From contig NZ_CP123229.1 in NCBI RefSeq assembly GCF_029855125.1, positions 1,736,001 through 1,800,000 on the forward strand: 64,000 nucleotides of DNA, given 5' to 3'. Made by a program: the position numbers and the translations under genes. Below are positions 18,514 to 26,790 of the stretch, piece by piece (position 1 is the first letter of the stretch; each line of letters starts with the position of its first letter). This DNA is from Methylocapsa sp. D3K7 (GTDB lineage: Bacteria; Pseudomonadota; Alphaproteobacteria; Rhizobiales; Beijerinckiaceae). Under the pieces are notes generated by a model. It saw only the letters and a list, made by a program, of their open reading frames with translations. It ran no database searches and was not told where the DNA came from.

Positions 18514-19878
18514 ATGGCCGACGACGAGGCAGTACATTCCAAACCAGGCGCTGAGCCAGGTTTCCCGCCGGATTTGCCGCATCAAACAGCTGTGAGCGGC
18601 GCCGAAGATCAAGCCCGCGACGAGCAACCGGCACAGTTAGAAGATGAATCCGGGACCAGCCCTTCGTCCCATGTTCATTCTGGCGCCAAAGAACCCATCC
18701 CCGCTGACTCGCCGAGCCCAATGGATGTGGAAAAAAACTTGGAACCACCCTCGCCGGAGCCCTCAGACGCGCCTGAGCCAAAGACCCACGAGCCGGACGC
18801 GGCGTCACCCTATGCGTCTTGGCGGGTTGTCGAGCAAGCCCCGCCTCCCCGCCCCCGCTTTGCCGCGCTTGCGGCCACCGCCATCGCGGGTGGCATCCTG
18901 GGCTTTGGCGGGTCCCTGGCGCTCCGGCATTTTGAAGGAGCCCCGGTCCAAACGGCTCGATCCGAGGATCGCTTGGATGCCGTGAGCGCGCGCCTAGATG
19001 CCATCGAGGCGAAGGGCGAGGCGCCCTCCCCGGCCGATCTCCGCACCGCGCTCTCGGCGCTCGAATCCCGCGTGGCCGCCGCCGAAAGCACGGCCAACAA
19101 AGCCGCTGAGTCGGCGGCTTCGGCGCAGGCCGACCTGCAGAAGGACATCGCCGCGAGACCAGCGGCGCCAGAGGCTGCCCCCTCCGCAGTCAGCAATTCC
19201 GCCGAGGCTCCCGATCTCGAACCGCTCGCGGCGCGAATTGGCGCGATCGAGCAAAAGCTCACCTCGCTCGAAACAACGCTTGCCGCGCCCAAATCGGAGC
19301 TTCGCGCGCGGGCGCAAGACCGCGAGCCCGCCCCGTCATCCAAACAAGGTTCCCGCCCGCAAACGCTTGCCATCGTCGCGCAGAGCTTACTGCACAAACT
19401 GGAGAGCGGCAGTCCGTTTCCGGAGCAACTCGCGGCACTTGAGACTCTGGGGATTCCCGCAGATGCCTTGGCACCGTTGCAGGCGGCTGCCAGCGGTGCG
19501 GTTCCAAACGACAAGCAGCTGGCCGAGCAATTTTCGGCGCTCGCCCCCGAGATCATCGCCGCCGATCCCGTCAATCAGGCGGGCGCCGATGAAGGTTTCC
19601 TCGATCGCGTGACCCGCCATGCCAAGGGGCTCGTGCATATTCGCCGCACCGGCGAAGCCGAGGACATGGATGCCGAGGGAATTGCGACTCGTATCGAAAC
19701 GGCGCTTGCGGACCACGATCTCGAAGCCGCATATAGGTTGTGGAAGCAATTGCCCAGCCCTTCGGCAGCAAAATCGGAGAGCTGGGGGGGAGCCGTGAAG
19801 GCGCGGCTCGACGCCATAAACGCCGCGAAATCGATCGAGGCCGACGCCGTGACGGCCCTGAGCAAGCCAAAATCATAA
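18514..19878 (+). CDS. Mic60/mitofilin-like inner membrane protein (COG4223)
   Basis: A 454-residue protein: acidic, proline-rich cytoplasmic N-terminus (1-112), a single helix FAALAATAIAGGILGFGG (about 115-138), an alanine-rich coiled coil (about 145-290) and a C-terminal mitofilin-type domain (about 300-454). Together with its position just before hemY, this matches the alphaproteobacterial Mic60 homologue, linked in the literature to contact sites and intracytoplasmic membranes. ATG 18514 follows GAGG and was preferred to an upstream in-frame codon. Confidence 0.82.
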   Translation: MADDEAVHSKPGAEPGFPPDLPHQTAVSGAEDQARDEQPAQLEDESGTSPSSHVHSGAKEPIPADSPSPMDVEKNLEPPSPEPSDAPEPKTHEPDAASPYASWRVVEQAPPPRPRFAALAATAIAGGILGFGGSLALRHFEGAPVQTARSEDRLDAVSARLDAIEAKGEAPSPADLRTALSALESRVAAAESTANKAAESAASAQADLQKDIAARPAAPEAAPSAVSNSAEAPDLEPLAARIGAIEQKLTSLETTLAAPKSELRARAQDREPAPSSKQGSRPQTLAIVAQSLLHKLESGSPFPEQLAALETLGIPADALAPLQAAASGAVPNDKQLAEQFSALAPEIIAADPVNQAGADEGFLDRVTRHAKGLVHIRRTGEAEDMDAEGIATRIETALADHDLEAAYRLWKQLPSPSAAKSESWGGAVKARLDAINAAKSIEADAVTALSKPKS

Positions 19879-19924
19879 TTTCCCCTTAACCGAGAGCCCA
19901 ATCGCAGCCCTCGACGAGAAGCAC

Positions 19925-21436
19925 ATGTTACGGGTTCTCTTTTTTTTCCTCGTTCTCATAGTCCTTGCGTTTGGCGAGGCTTGGCTCGTCGATCAGCCCG
20001 GCAAGATCATGCTGACTTGGCAAGGCTACCGGATCGAAACTTCGATTTTGGTGGGACTTGGGGCTATCGCCGTCTCTATCGCCGCAGCCATGCTGATATG
20101 GAGCGGGATTCGTTTTGTCTTACGCCTGCCGCCCACTGTCTCCGGGGCTAATCGGGCGCGCCGCCGCGACAAGGGTTATGCCGCCCTTTCGCGGGGCATC
20201 ATCGCGGTGGGCTCGGGCGACGCAAAGCTCGCCATCAAGGCCGCCGCCGAAGCGCAGCGGCATCTGCCGGGAGAACCTTTGGCCTTGCTGCTCAGGGCCG
20301 AGGCCGCCCAGCTCGCGGGCGACCACCATGTGGTGGAATCGGCATTTACGGAAATGACCCGGCGCAGCGAGACGCGGCTGCTCGGCTTCCGCGGTCTGCA
20401 CGCGCATGCGCATCGGCGCGGGAATACCGATGCGGCACATGATTTTGCCAATCGGGCGCATGGAATCGCCGCGTTGCCTTGGAGCGCGGTGGCGATTCTT
20501 GAAAAGCATGTCGCGGCACAGGATTGGCAAGGCGCTTTGGCGGCGCTCGATAACAACCGGAATTTGATCGATAAGACGACAAGAGACCGGCAACGCGCCG
20601 TGCTGATGACCGCGATCGCTCTCGACAAGGAGCAGACCGAGCCGGACGAAGCCCTCCGACTTGCGCGTGCGGCGGTCAAAAGCGCGCCGGACCTTGTGCC
20701 CGCCACCGCGCTCGCCTCCCGGCTTTTGTCCCGCCAAGGCTACGCCCGGAAGGCGGCGAAAATCATCGAGGCGGCATGGCCGCTGTCTCCGCATCCGGAC
20801 CTCGCGAAGGTTTACCTCGATCTACGTCCGGGCGAATCGCACGCCGAGCGTCTGGCAAGAGCGCGCACACTCGTCAAGCTGGCCCCGCAAGATCCTGAAA
20901 GCCGCATAGCGGTAGCCCGTGCCGCGATTGGCGCCGGCGACTACAAAGCCGCGCGGGACTCCATGCTTCCCCATATCCAGGGCAATGAGCGGCCAACCGC
21001 CAGGATGTGTCTGATCATGGCGGAACTCGAAGAGGCGGAACATGGCGATTCCGGTTTCACACGCGATTGGCTGGCGCGTGCGGTCAAAGCGCCGCGCGAT
21101 GCGACCTGGATCGCTGGAGTCGTCATGTCGGATCGCTGGCTGCCCGCGTTGCCGGCTACCGGAAAACTCGATGTCTTCGTTTGGAAGCGGCCAGAGGAAC
21201 GCCTGCACGCCGATGAGACAGAAGAAGCGATCTTCAGGCCCATTTCCGGTCCCGTGACGGAGCCGCCCGTTCTCATTGAGAAGCCGCGCGCCGCCATCGC
21301 GCCGCCGGAACCCGAGGTTGCGGCCGGGCTTACGCCCAGTGTCTCTTCGGACACGAAAGAGCCGGAGACCCAGGTGTCTCCCGGGTCAGAGAATACGTTT
21401 GGTGCCGCAGCTGTATCGCCGGACGCAAGGCCCTAG
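19925..21436 (+). CDS. hemY: HemY-like TPR membrane protein
   Basis: A 503-residue protein with two N-terminal helices (about residues 2-20 and 40-66) and the HemY_N domain, followed by TPR-like repeats (about 80-390) and a proline-rich tail. HemY of this type (not the protoporphyrinogen oxidase) is found beside heme or Mic60 genes in proteobacteria, and its role is uncertain. It lies 46 bp after the Mic60-like gene on the same strand, probably in one operon. No tetrapyrrole enzyme is nearby. Confidence 0.85.
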   Translation: MLRVLFFFLVLIVLAFGEAWLVDQPGKIMLTWQGYRIETSILVGLGAIAVSIAAAMLIWSGIRFVLRLPPTVSGANRARRRDKGYAALSRGIIAVGSGDAKLAIKAAAEAQRHLPGEPLALLLRAEAAQLAGDHHVVESAFTEMTRRSETRLLGFRGLHAHAHRRGNTDAAHDFANRAHGIAALPWSAVAILEKHVAAQDWQGALAALDNNRNLIDKTTRDRQRAVLMTAIALDKEQTEPDEALRLARAAVKSAPDLVPATALASRLLSRQGYARKAAKIIEAAWPLSPHPDLAKVYLDLRPGESHAERLARARTLVKLAPQDPESRIAVARAAIGAGDYKAARDSMLPHIQGNERPTARMCLIMAELEEAEHGDSGFTRDWLARAVKAPRDATWIAGVVMSDRWLPALPATGKLDVFVWKRPEERLHADETEEAIFRPISGPVTEPPVLIEKPRAAIAPPEPEVAAGLTPSVSSDTKEPETQVSPGSENTFGAAAVSPDARP

Positions 21437-21494
21437 AATTCCCGCATATGTTGCAAGGTGCGAACACGATTGCGTGCGGTCACGATTGAACACC

Positions 21495-21519
21495 GGAACC
21501 TTATTTGCGGGCTTTCGTT
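21495..21519 (+). promoter_or_regulatory. EcfG-type general stress promoter upstream of csbD
   Basis: GGAAC (21495-21499), 16 nt, CGTT (21516-21519). This matches the alphaproteobacterial general stress sigma factor consensus GGAAC-N16/17-CGTT. It ends 45 bp before the csbD ATG, and CsbD proteins are classical stress genes, so the match in this place is unlikely to be chance. Confidence 0.7.
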
Positions 21520-21564
21520 CCTAGGCCGTCAATTGTGACATTCCTCCACTTAAGGAGATGCGTA

Positions 21565-21780
21565 ATGGGTAGCACCATGGACAAGGTTTCCGGCGTTGCC
21601 AATCAAGCCGCGGGAAAAGTCAAGGAAACGACTGGCAAAGTCACAGGCTCCAAGGAGATGGAGGCCGAGGGCCTTGCTCAGCAAGCCAAGGGCAAGGCTG
21701 AAAAACTCGCCGGTGATGCCAAGCAGGCCGTGAAGGATGCAACGAACAAAGTTGCTGACGCCGTGAACAAAAAGCTCTGA
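21565..21780 (+). CDS. CsbD family stress protein
   Basis: A 71-residue lysine- and alanine-rich protein with the CsbD pattern [39 protein letters not shown]. CsbD proteins accumulate in general stress and stationary phase; the molecular function is unknown. The start follows a strong TAAGGAG at 21551-21557. It has its own EcfG-type promoter and is followed by an inverted repeat that may end the transcript. Confidence 0.92.
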   Translation: MGSTMDKVSGVANQAAGKVKETTGKVTGSKEMEAEGLAQQAKGKAEKLAGDAKQAVKDATNKVADAVNKKL

Positions 21781-21806
21781 TCGACCTCTCTGGCAAAATT
21801 GATTTT

Positions 21807-21852
21807 GGCCGCTTTAACGTGTGGACGGACACCGTACCGCGTTAAGGCGGCC
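21807..21852. terminator. Inverted repeat, possible bidirectional terminator
   Basis: GGCCGCTTTAACG (21807-21819) pairs with CGTTAAGGCGGCC (21840-21852) with one G-T position, and an inner GTGT/ACAC stem. There is no clean T-run on the plus side. AT-rich sequence (AAAATTGATTTT) lies on the left side, which would follow the hairpin on the minus strand. It sits between csbD and the convergent glycosyltransferase remnant. Confidence 0.45.
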
Positions 21853-21859
21853 GCGAGAC

Positions 21860-22268
21860 TTATGTTGGTATGACGCGCGGGCCTTGAGCCGGGAATGATG
21901 ACGCTGCCTTGCGGATGACATCTGTCTGAAGCGCAAGAAAATTGAGATCCTTGGATACGGCTTCGCGAACCGCTTGAATGATCTCCAGCTGCTTTTCCGG
22001 GTTTCCTTTAAGGCGGTCCATTTTGGAATTGAGATCATCCGCGTTGCGGTACATGAATTCTTCCGCGAGGTCCCCTAAGGCTTGCCGCAAATCATCTTTC
22101 CAATCAACAAACATGAAACCGCCCGCCGCGAAACAGTTCAACACTTTCGCATTGCTGCTGTGAATGAAGGGCCTATGCGTGATATCTATCGAGAGTTCAT
22201 AACGCGAATAAATTCCGCCGAGACTTTCAAAGGGAACGCTGCCCATTGGACGGAAAATGGCGGTCATG
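21860..22268 (-). pseudogene. Glycosyltransferase (CgeB-like) C-terminal remnant
   Basis: The minus-strand frame carries a recognisable C-terminal part of a CgeB/GT1-type glycosyltransferase: ELSIDITHRPFIHSSNAKVL, CFAAGGFMFVDWKDDL and a helical tail. The N-terminal ~200 residues of the family are missing, and no start fits. The open frame continues to 22462 only by reading antisense to the sulfotransferase remnant. It is a truncated relic ending head to head with that remnant near 22270. Confidence 0.65.
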
Positions 22269-22276
22269 CGCGGATG

Positions 22277-22957
22277 GGTATTTATACTTTGTTCGACCAT
22301 ACCCAAAAGTACTTCACGATCATCCGGAACCTCATCGACAGTGTAATCTCCTCTTTTTACTTCATAAGAGACAAAACTTACGCGCCGCATTACGAGATTA
22401 TCAAGGATATGACTCTCGAACAATATCTGGACAACCGCATTGGTTTGGACCCATTCGACCATCAGGTCCGCATGCTTAGCGGTTACGAAGAACGGGATGG
22501 TCCCGGGGCTTTTACGGGAAACCGGTTTCGTCGGCCCCTATCGAAAAGTGTCATCTGGAGATGGCCAAGCAAAACATCGAGAGATATTTTCTCACGGCGG
22601 CGCCACTTGAAGAATTTTTGGCCTTGTGGGTCTTCTCGACCGCCTTTACGGGTGGAGCGGGCCACGCGCCGGCGCATTGAAGGATACAATCGCTACGACA
22701 TGGAGCTTTATAGATGGACCAAGGCACGGTTTGCCTATCAGGTTCGCGCGCTCGAACCGCAGATTTCGCGAGACTGGGCTCTGTTCAATTTTGTCATCAA
22801 CAACTGCCCTCGGCTCAAACGCATGCGGCCAAAAAACATCCGCAAGGCGGTCTCCCATTTGTTGCAGTCTTCATTCGGTTTGGAAAAACTGCTATGCTTA
22901 CTCACCGCCCGTCAAATCTCTGAACCATTTTCTGATATCTCCATATTCGGGGAATAG
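22277..22957 (+). pseudogene. Sulfotransferase remnant with several frameshifts
   Basis: Fragments of a Sulfotransfer_2-type protein appear in three frames in the right order: FTIIRNLIDSVISSFYFIRD and IKDMTLEQYLDNRIG in frame A, HLEMAKQNIERYFLTAAPLE in frame B (from ~22540), GLLDRLYGWSGPR in frame C (from ~22626), then YNRYDMELYRWTKARF back in frame A (from ~22680). The N-terminal PAPS-binding part is missing. At least three indels make it a pseudogene. Confidence 0.7.
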
Positions 22958-23579
22958 AGTGGGCGCCGTGCTAAGACGCGCCGCGAAGCTTTTTTTCCAG
23001 CCTCCATAACAATCCATCGTTTTCCTCTATTATGTCTTTGCAAAGCTGCCAATTCGGCAATTAGATTGACCACTGCGGAATACCATGAGTTCGCTGGAGC
23101 ATGTCACAATGAAAAACCTCTTCATGGTCGCTGCCCTCGCAGTAGCCTTCACCATCGTGTGCTTGTGGTTTTTGCTGGGGGAGAATCATACCCCAGACTC
23201 CGAGATCGTCGGCGGTTCGATTCGCCGCGTGCACTGACGCCGAACACATCATCGCCAAGCGGAGAGCAAGGCATGGCCGGCTTGTGTCAATCCCCGTTGA
23301 AGTGAAGGAGGATACGCACCCTAGCGGCTACGATCACGCAAGGAAGCACCCAACATTCACATCCTGTATGCCGGAATAATGTTGGAGTGGATCAGCCGGT
23401 ATTGAAATTGGCCAGTGATCGTCAGCCGCACGGAGAACGTCTCGACTGGATGGAAGACCCGGGCCATGGATGCGCTCTCTTAAGCAGCCACGTGGCGTGA
23501 AGTTTCCGCTTCTTCGAGATGCCAGCAAGCATTGGGTCTCGCACGAAGGAATGGGCGCTTGCGCAGCTCACTCGTATCT
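22958..23579. other. Mostly non-coding stretch with one possible small gene
   Basis: Apart from a 42-codon frame at 23109, I see no supported gene. The translations of the other frames have no recognisable domains, and the stretch looks like decayed sequence between remnants and the exopolysaccharide region. Confidence 0.4.
23109..23237 (+). CDS. Possible 42-residue membrane protein
   Basis: MKNLFMVAALAVAFTIVCLW begins a hydrophobic helix of about 22 residues, followed by a short polar tail ending GGSIRRVH. The composition (Lys then a hydrophobic run, then charged) is right for a small single-pass protein. The ribosome site is weak (TGGAGC at about 23095). No homology is recognised. Confidence 0.35.
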   Translation: MKNLFMVAALAVAFTIVCLWFLLGENHTPDSEIVGGSIRRVH

Positions 23580-24416
23580 TCATCGCCACGGACGTGCCTC
23601 AGGCTTTTCGACCCCAGGAACCACTATATCATCACTGAGCTCATCCACCGACGAAGCAAATCTGCGTTTCGCGTCATCCGGCGCATCCTTGAGGCTGAAT
23701 AGCAATTTGTCCCGTATGGCCCACCCAGGGCCCGCCAGGATTAGGGTGGCCGTGTCATCATATCCCGATACGACAAGATCTTTGAATTCTGTTAAAGCCG
23801 CTTCCCTCAAATCCTCCGGAAGATCGGCAAAATTTGCAAGGGCAATATAATTTCGTCTGCTTGCCACCCAGCCTTCATGAGGGCCGAGAAGATAAGACAT
23901 CCTCAAATTGGCGAAATTGTCCGGGCTTTGATCGTCCTTCATTTTATTGGCCCAAAAAAGCACGAGCCAAAGGAGCGGATCGGCTGGAGTGACGGACAAG
24001 GACCGCCGAGCGGACGTTTGCAATTGCTCAAGGGCCGGGACCACCGGCTTTTCGTTTTTAGCAGTGTTAGGCTGTTCGGTAAGACTCAGCTGAAGAATTG
24101 TCGCGCTTCTAAGAGATTCGGGACGCGGCCAGGCATTTTCATTAGACGCGAAAGAGGCAAGCTCTGATTGCAAGTTCTCTTTTTTGAATTGCTCCCCATT
24201 AAGAATACTCTCCGCCATGTGATCCAGATGGGAATCCCGCCAGAAGACGGGAAAAGTAGTGATGCCCCACCAAATCGAAAATGTTCCGACGATCATCAGG
24301 ACGCCTCGGCTGAGAGCCGCAAAGAGTCCTTGCCCGGACAAGCTTGTTGTTCCAGCCGCTATCATCGCCTGTCGCTCGTAGCTCTGGTGAAGAGCACTGT
24401 TGACTTTGTGCAACAC
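23580..24416 (-). CDS. Membrane-anchored protein of unknown function, exopolysaccharide region
   Basis: A 278-residue protein with one membrane helix (GVLMIVGTFSIWWGITTFPVFW, about residues 38-59) and an otherwise helical, probably periplasmic part. Proteins with this layout are often found after O-antigen-ligase-type genes in rhizobial exopolysaccharide clusters, and helical repeats are possible (PADPLLWLVLFWAN). It is the last minus-strand gene of the region. Not assigned to a family. Confidence 0.6.
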   Translation of the reverse strand: MLHKVNSALHQSYERQAMIAAGTTSLSGQGLFAALSRGVLMIVGTFSIWWGITTFPVFWRDSHLDHMAESILNGEQFKKENLQSELASFASNENAWPRPESLRSATILQLSLTEQPNTAKNEKPVVPALEQLQTSARRSLSVTPADPLLWLVLFWANKMKDDQSPDNFANLRMSYLLGPHEGWVASRRNYIALANFADLPEDLREAALTEFKDLVVSGYDDTATLILAGPGWAIRDKLLFSLKDAPDDAKRRFASSVDELSDDIVVPGVEKPEARPWR

Positions 24417-24620
24417 GATGTAAAGGGCCGGTCACACACATCATGCACGGCGGGATACGTTCGACGAACCCACTCAATTACACAAGATATAGGAATAGAC
24501 GAACTTCAGCTTCTGTCCAAACACAAGAATATGCACCCGCGCCGTCGCAAAAGCTGCATGGCTGACTGCCGTCATCTCACCCGGGACTTGCTGTCGCTGA
24601 CCTTTTGGCCGATCTCTGGA

Positions 24621-24896
24621 CTAAAATGCGCTAACGCCACAGTGGCCTAGCCTGCACTCTAATTTCGCAATCTGCCTTTCTTCGGAGGTAATCGCCCGCT
24701 TTAGGAAGCGCTCCAGAAACCGGGGTCCACCATTTTCTTCAATTAACGCAAGTCTCGTTTCCAAGCTAGAAAGGAGGTGCAGATCAAAAAGCAATCGGTT
24801 TTCCAAGCGGGCGGTTTTGTCGGCAAAACTACCGACTGAAGAAAAGACGACGATCGCCGTTCCTAAAGCGGACCCCAGCAATAAGCGTTTCAACAT
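24621..24896 (-). CDS. Small secreted protein of unknown function
   Basis: A 91-residue protein with a good signal peptide (MLKRLLLGSALGTAIVV..., cleavage likely after SFA) and a mature part of about 66 charged residues with two cysteines near the C-terminus (KLECRLGHC). It lies between two exopolysaccharide genes on the same strand. The family is not recognised. Confidence 0.55.
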   Translation of the reverse strand: MLKRLLLGSALGTAIVVFSSVGSFADKTARLENRLLFDLHLLSSLETRLALIEENGGPRFLERFLKRAITSEERQIAKLECRLGHCGVSAF

Positions 24897-25206
24897 GGAA
24901 AGATCCTCCCAATGAGGGCATCCTAAGTGACAAATAAGACATGATCGCTAACGATAAACATATCAGAAAAGCGGGACAAATACAAGCTGTGTCTTAAGTA
25001 TCTGCGGCAAATTTCTGCGTTATGCTATGCTCTACTTTATCCAAGCCGCTCGCACGATCGTGCCTGACCACGGCAAACGCAAATACGAACGCGAGCTGAG
25101 GTGTACAGATCCAATCAAAGTATCGCCGAAGCGTGAATGTCAAACGCCCTTATCTTTCGAAAATCCTCAAAAGTGCTGGCTGTGACCCTCACCGTAAATA
25201 TTGATT
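24897..25206. other. Intergenic stretch without recognised features
   Basis: About 310 bp between the small secreted protein and the O-antigen-ligase-type gene. It is AT-richer than its flanks. It probably holds the promoter of the small secreted gene. No hairpin or promoter could be named. Confidence 0.3.
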
Positions 25207-26694
25207 TTATGCAATGACTTGGTCGTTTTTAGCCTCGGCTGGTGTCCCACCAATTTTGTCTTTGGAAGATCGAAAAGACTGTCCCAGCCCGACGCCGACG
25301 ACCGCGAATGCGACAATCGCATAACCCGTTACTTGCAAGCTGAAGTCTAGCATTGAATGAACCAAACCAATGACCGCAACCGAAAGCGCTATCAAGGGTA
25401 TGATGCGATCGCGGCGCCGGTGCCGCACAGCGCGGGCCAGCAATGTCAAAACTAGGATCCAAGCAAGCCCAATGATCACGGCCAATGGGATACCGAGTTC
25501 GGCAGTGAGTTCAAGCGGCGTGCTATGAGCGCGATTCCAGATCCCAAAGAGAGAAATCTCAGCACTTCGGTAACTGGGAAAGCTCCACGCAAAACTGCCG
25601 AGACCCGTGCCAAACCAGGGATGATCAGAAATCATGTGGAACGTGGAGCGATAGCCCTCCAACCGGCCTTCATCCGACAGGGATTGCGTATCGAACCTCT
25701 GATTGACGTGCCCACCTAAGACTTGCAGCAACAAAAGCGCCACTCCAGTGGCGCCGACGATCATCCACGCCAAACCGTTTCCTTTTGGCAAGTCGTTCTG
25801 AAAAAATAGGATGAAAGCTGCAACGAAGGTCACCATCGAGACAACAACTCCGGCACGGGACCCCGTCATCAAGAGAGCCATGAAGCAGCTGAGGAACGCC
25901 AAAAAGGCAAAGACCTCTTTTTTGTGCAGCTTGGTCATGAAGATATGTGAAAAATGTTTCCACTGCCGCGGGCCCCTGGGTAATCTCTCGCGGATACGTT
26001 CCGATAAGAGAAGCAGCCAAATCGCTGCACAGGATCCAAAGTAGGTTGCCGCCGTGTTCTTGTTGATGAACGTTCCCGTGACGTTGCCGATTCCAGCCCG
26101 CTTCTCCCGCCAGAGGATCATGGTCGGTTCGAGCAATGTGCTCAAAATTCCATAGACGGCATAAGCAACTCCAGACCATCCAACGATGAACAGCAATTGC
26201 CGGGCGCGGACGCGGTCGGAGCCGACCACGATACCGAGCGTCAAAGCGAGAGTCGCAGCCAGTGGCGGACCTAAACTGTAGAACGGTTCGAGTTTGGCGA
26301 TTGAGACGGACGAAGCGAGATGGACACCAAGCAATTGTGAAGCCTCAGCCCAAAGCGAATGCGGGCTTGCAATCCATGGCTTGTCTGAAAGCTGCTCATG
26401 CAGGACCAAGCTGTAACAAGCAGCGATAAACCCAATTCCGACGAGCAGTGCTCGCTGCGGCTTGCCGAGAGTGCTCGTCGAGCTGAAAATGGCGGCACTC
26501 CCGAGTACGATGCACCAAAATGCGATGGTCGTTGCGTCTCGCGACCCAAACGGAAGGGGGGCGGTTGCCGCCGTCGCGAACAATATATAACTCGCGATAC
26601 GGTTCGAACCGACTGCGGCGACCGGATTCACAGCCGCTGGGATTGGCGCCAACGGCGTCGCTGAACTGGAATCGAGAGTCTCAACCGGGATCAA
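25207..26694 (-). CDS. O-antigen ligase / polymerase family membrane protein
   Basis: A 495-residue polytopic protein with about 11-12 helices. The Wzy_C/O-antigen-ligase features are present: MTGSRAGVVVS, the large periplasmic loop with HPWFGTGLGSFAWSFP and RAHSTPLELTAELG, and two late helices. In exopolysaccharide clusters such proteins polymerise repeat units or transfer them. The start is TTG at 26694 with GAGGAG a few bases upstream; no closer ATG fits. It follows the Wzc-like gene by 96 bp on the same strand. A second polymerase candidate (EpsG-like) is at 41647. Confidence 0.85.
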   Translation of the reverse strand: MIPVETLDSSSATPLAPIPAAVNPVAAVGSNRIASYILFATAATAPLPFGSRDATTIAFWCIVLGSAAIFSSTSTLGKPQRALLVGIGFIAACYSLVLHEQLSDKPWIASPHSLWAEASQLLGVHLASSVSIAKLEPFYSLGPPLAATLALTLGIVVGSDRVRARQLLFIVGWSGVAYAVYGILSTLLEPTMILWREKRAGIGNVTGTFINKNTAATYFGSCAAIWLLLLSERIRERLPRGPRQWKHFSHIFMTKLHKKEVFAFLAFLSCFMALLMTGSRAGVVVSMVTFVAAFILFFQNDLPKGNGLAWMIVGATGVALLLLQVLGGHVNQRFDTQSLSDEGRLEGYRSTFHMISDHPWFGTGLGSFAWSFPSYRSAEISLFGIWNRAHSTPLELTAELGIPLAVIIGLAWILVLTLLARAVRHRRRDRIIPLIALSVAVIGLVHSMLDFSLQVTGYAIVAFAVVGVGLGQSFRSSKDKIGGTPAEAKNDQVIA

Positions 26695-26790
26695 CCTGAA
26701 CTCCTCATCGATAAAAAAGGGGTTGGAAACAGAGGCTCCCTTTGGTTTTTGATATCAGGTTCGAGAAGTCTGCGAGGCGTCTTGGCATCG

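Noticed and set aside
23205..23240. tRNA-like T-loop (GGTTCGATTC)
   Set aside because: No acceptor stem, D-arm or anticodon arm can be placed around it, and it lies in a possible small reading frame.
23061..24650. CRISPR array or phage region
   Set aside because: No regularly spaced direct repeats, cas genes, integrase or structural phage genes are seen here or elsewhere in the window.
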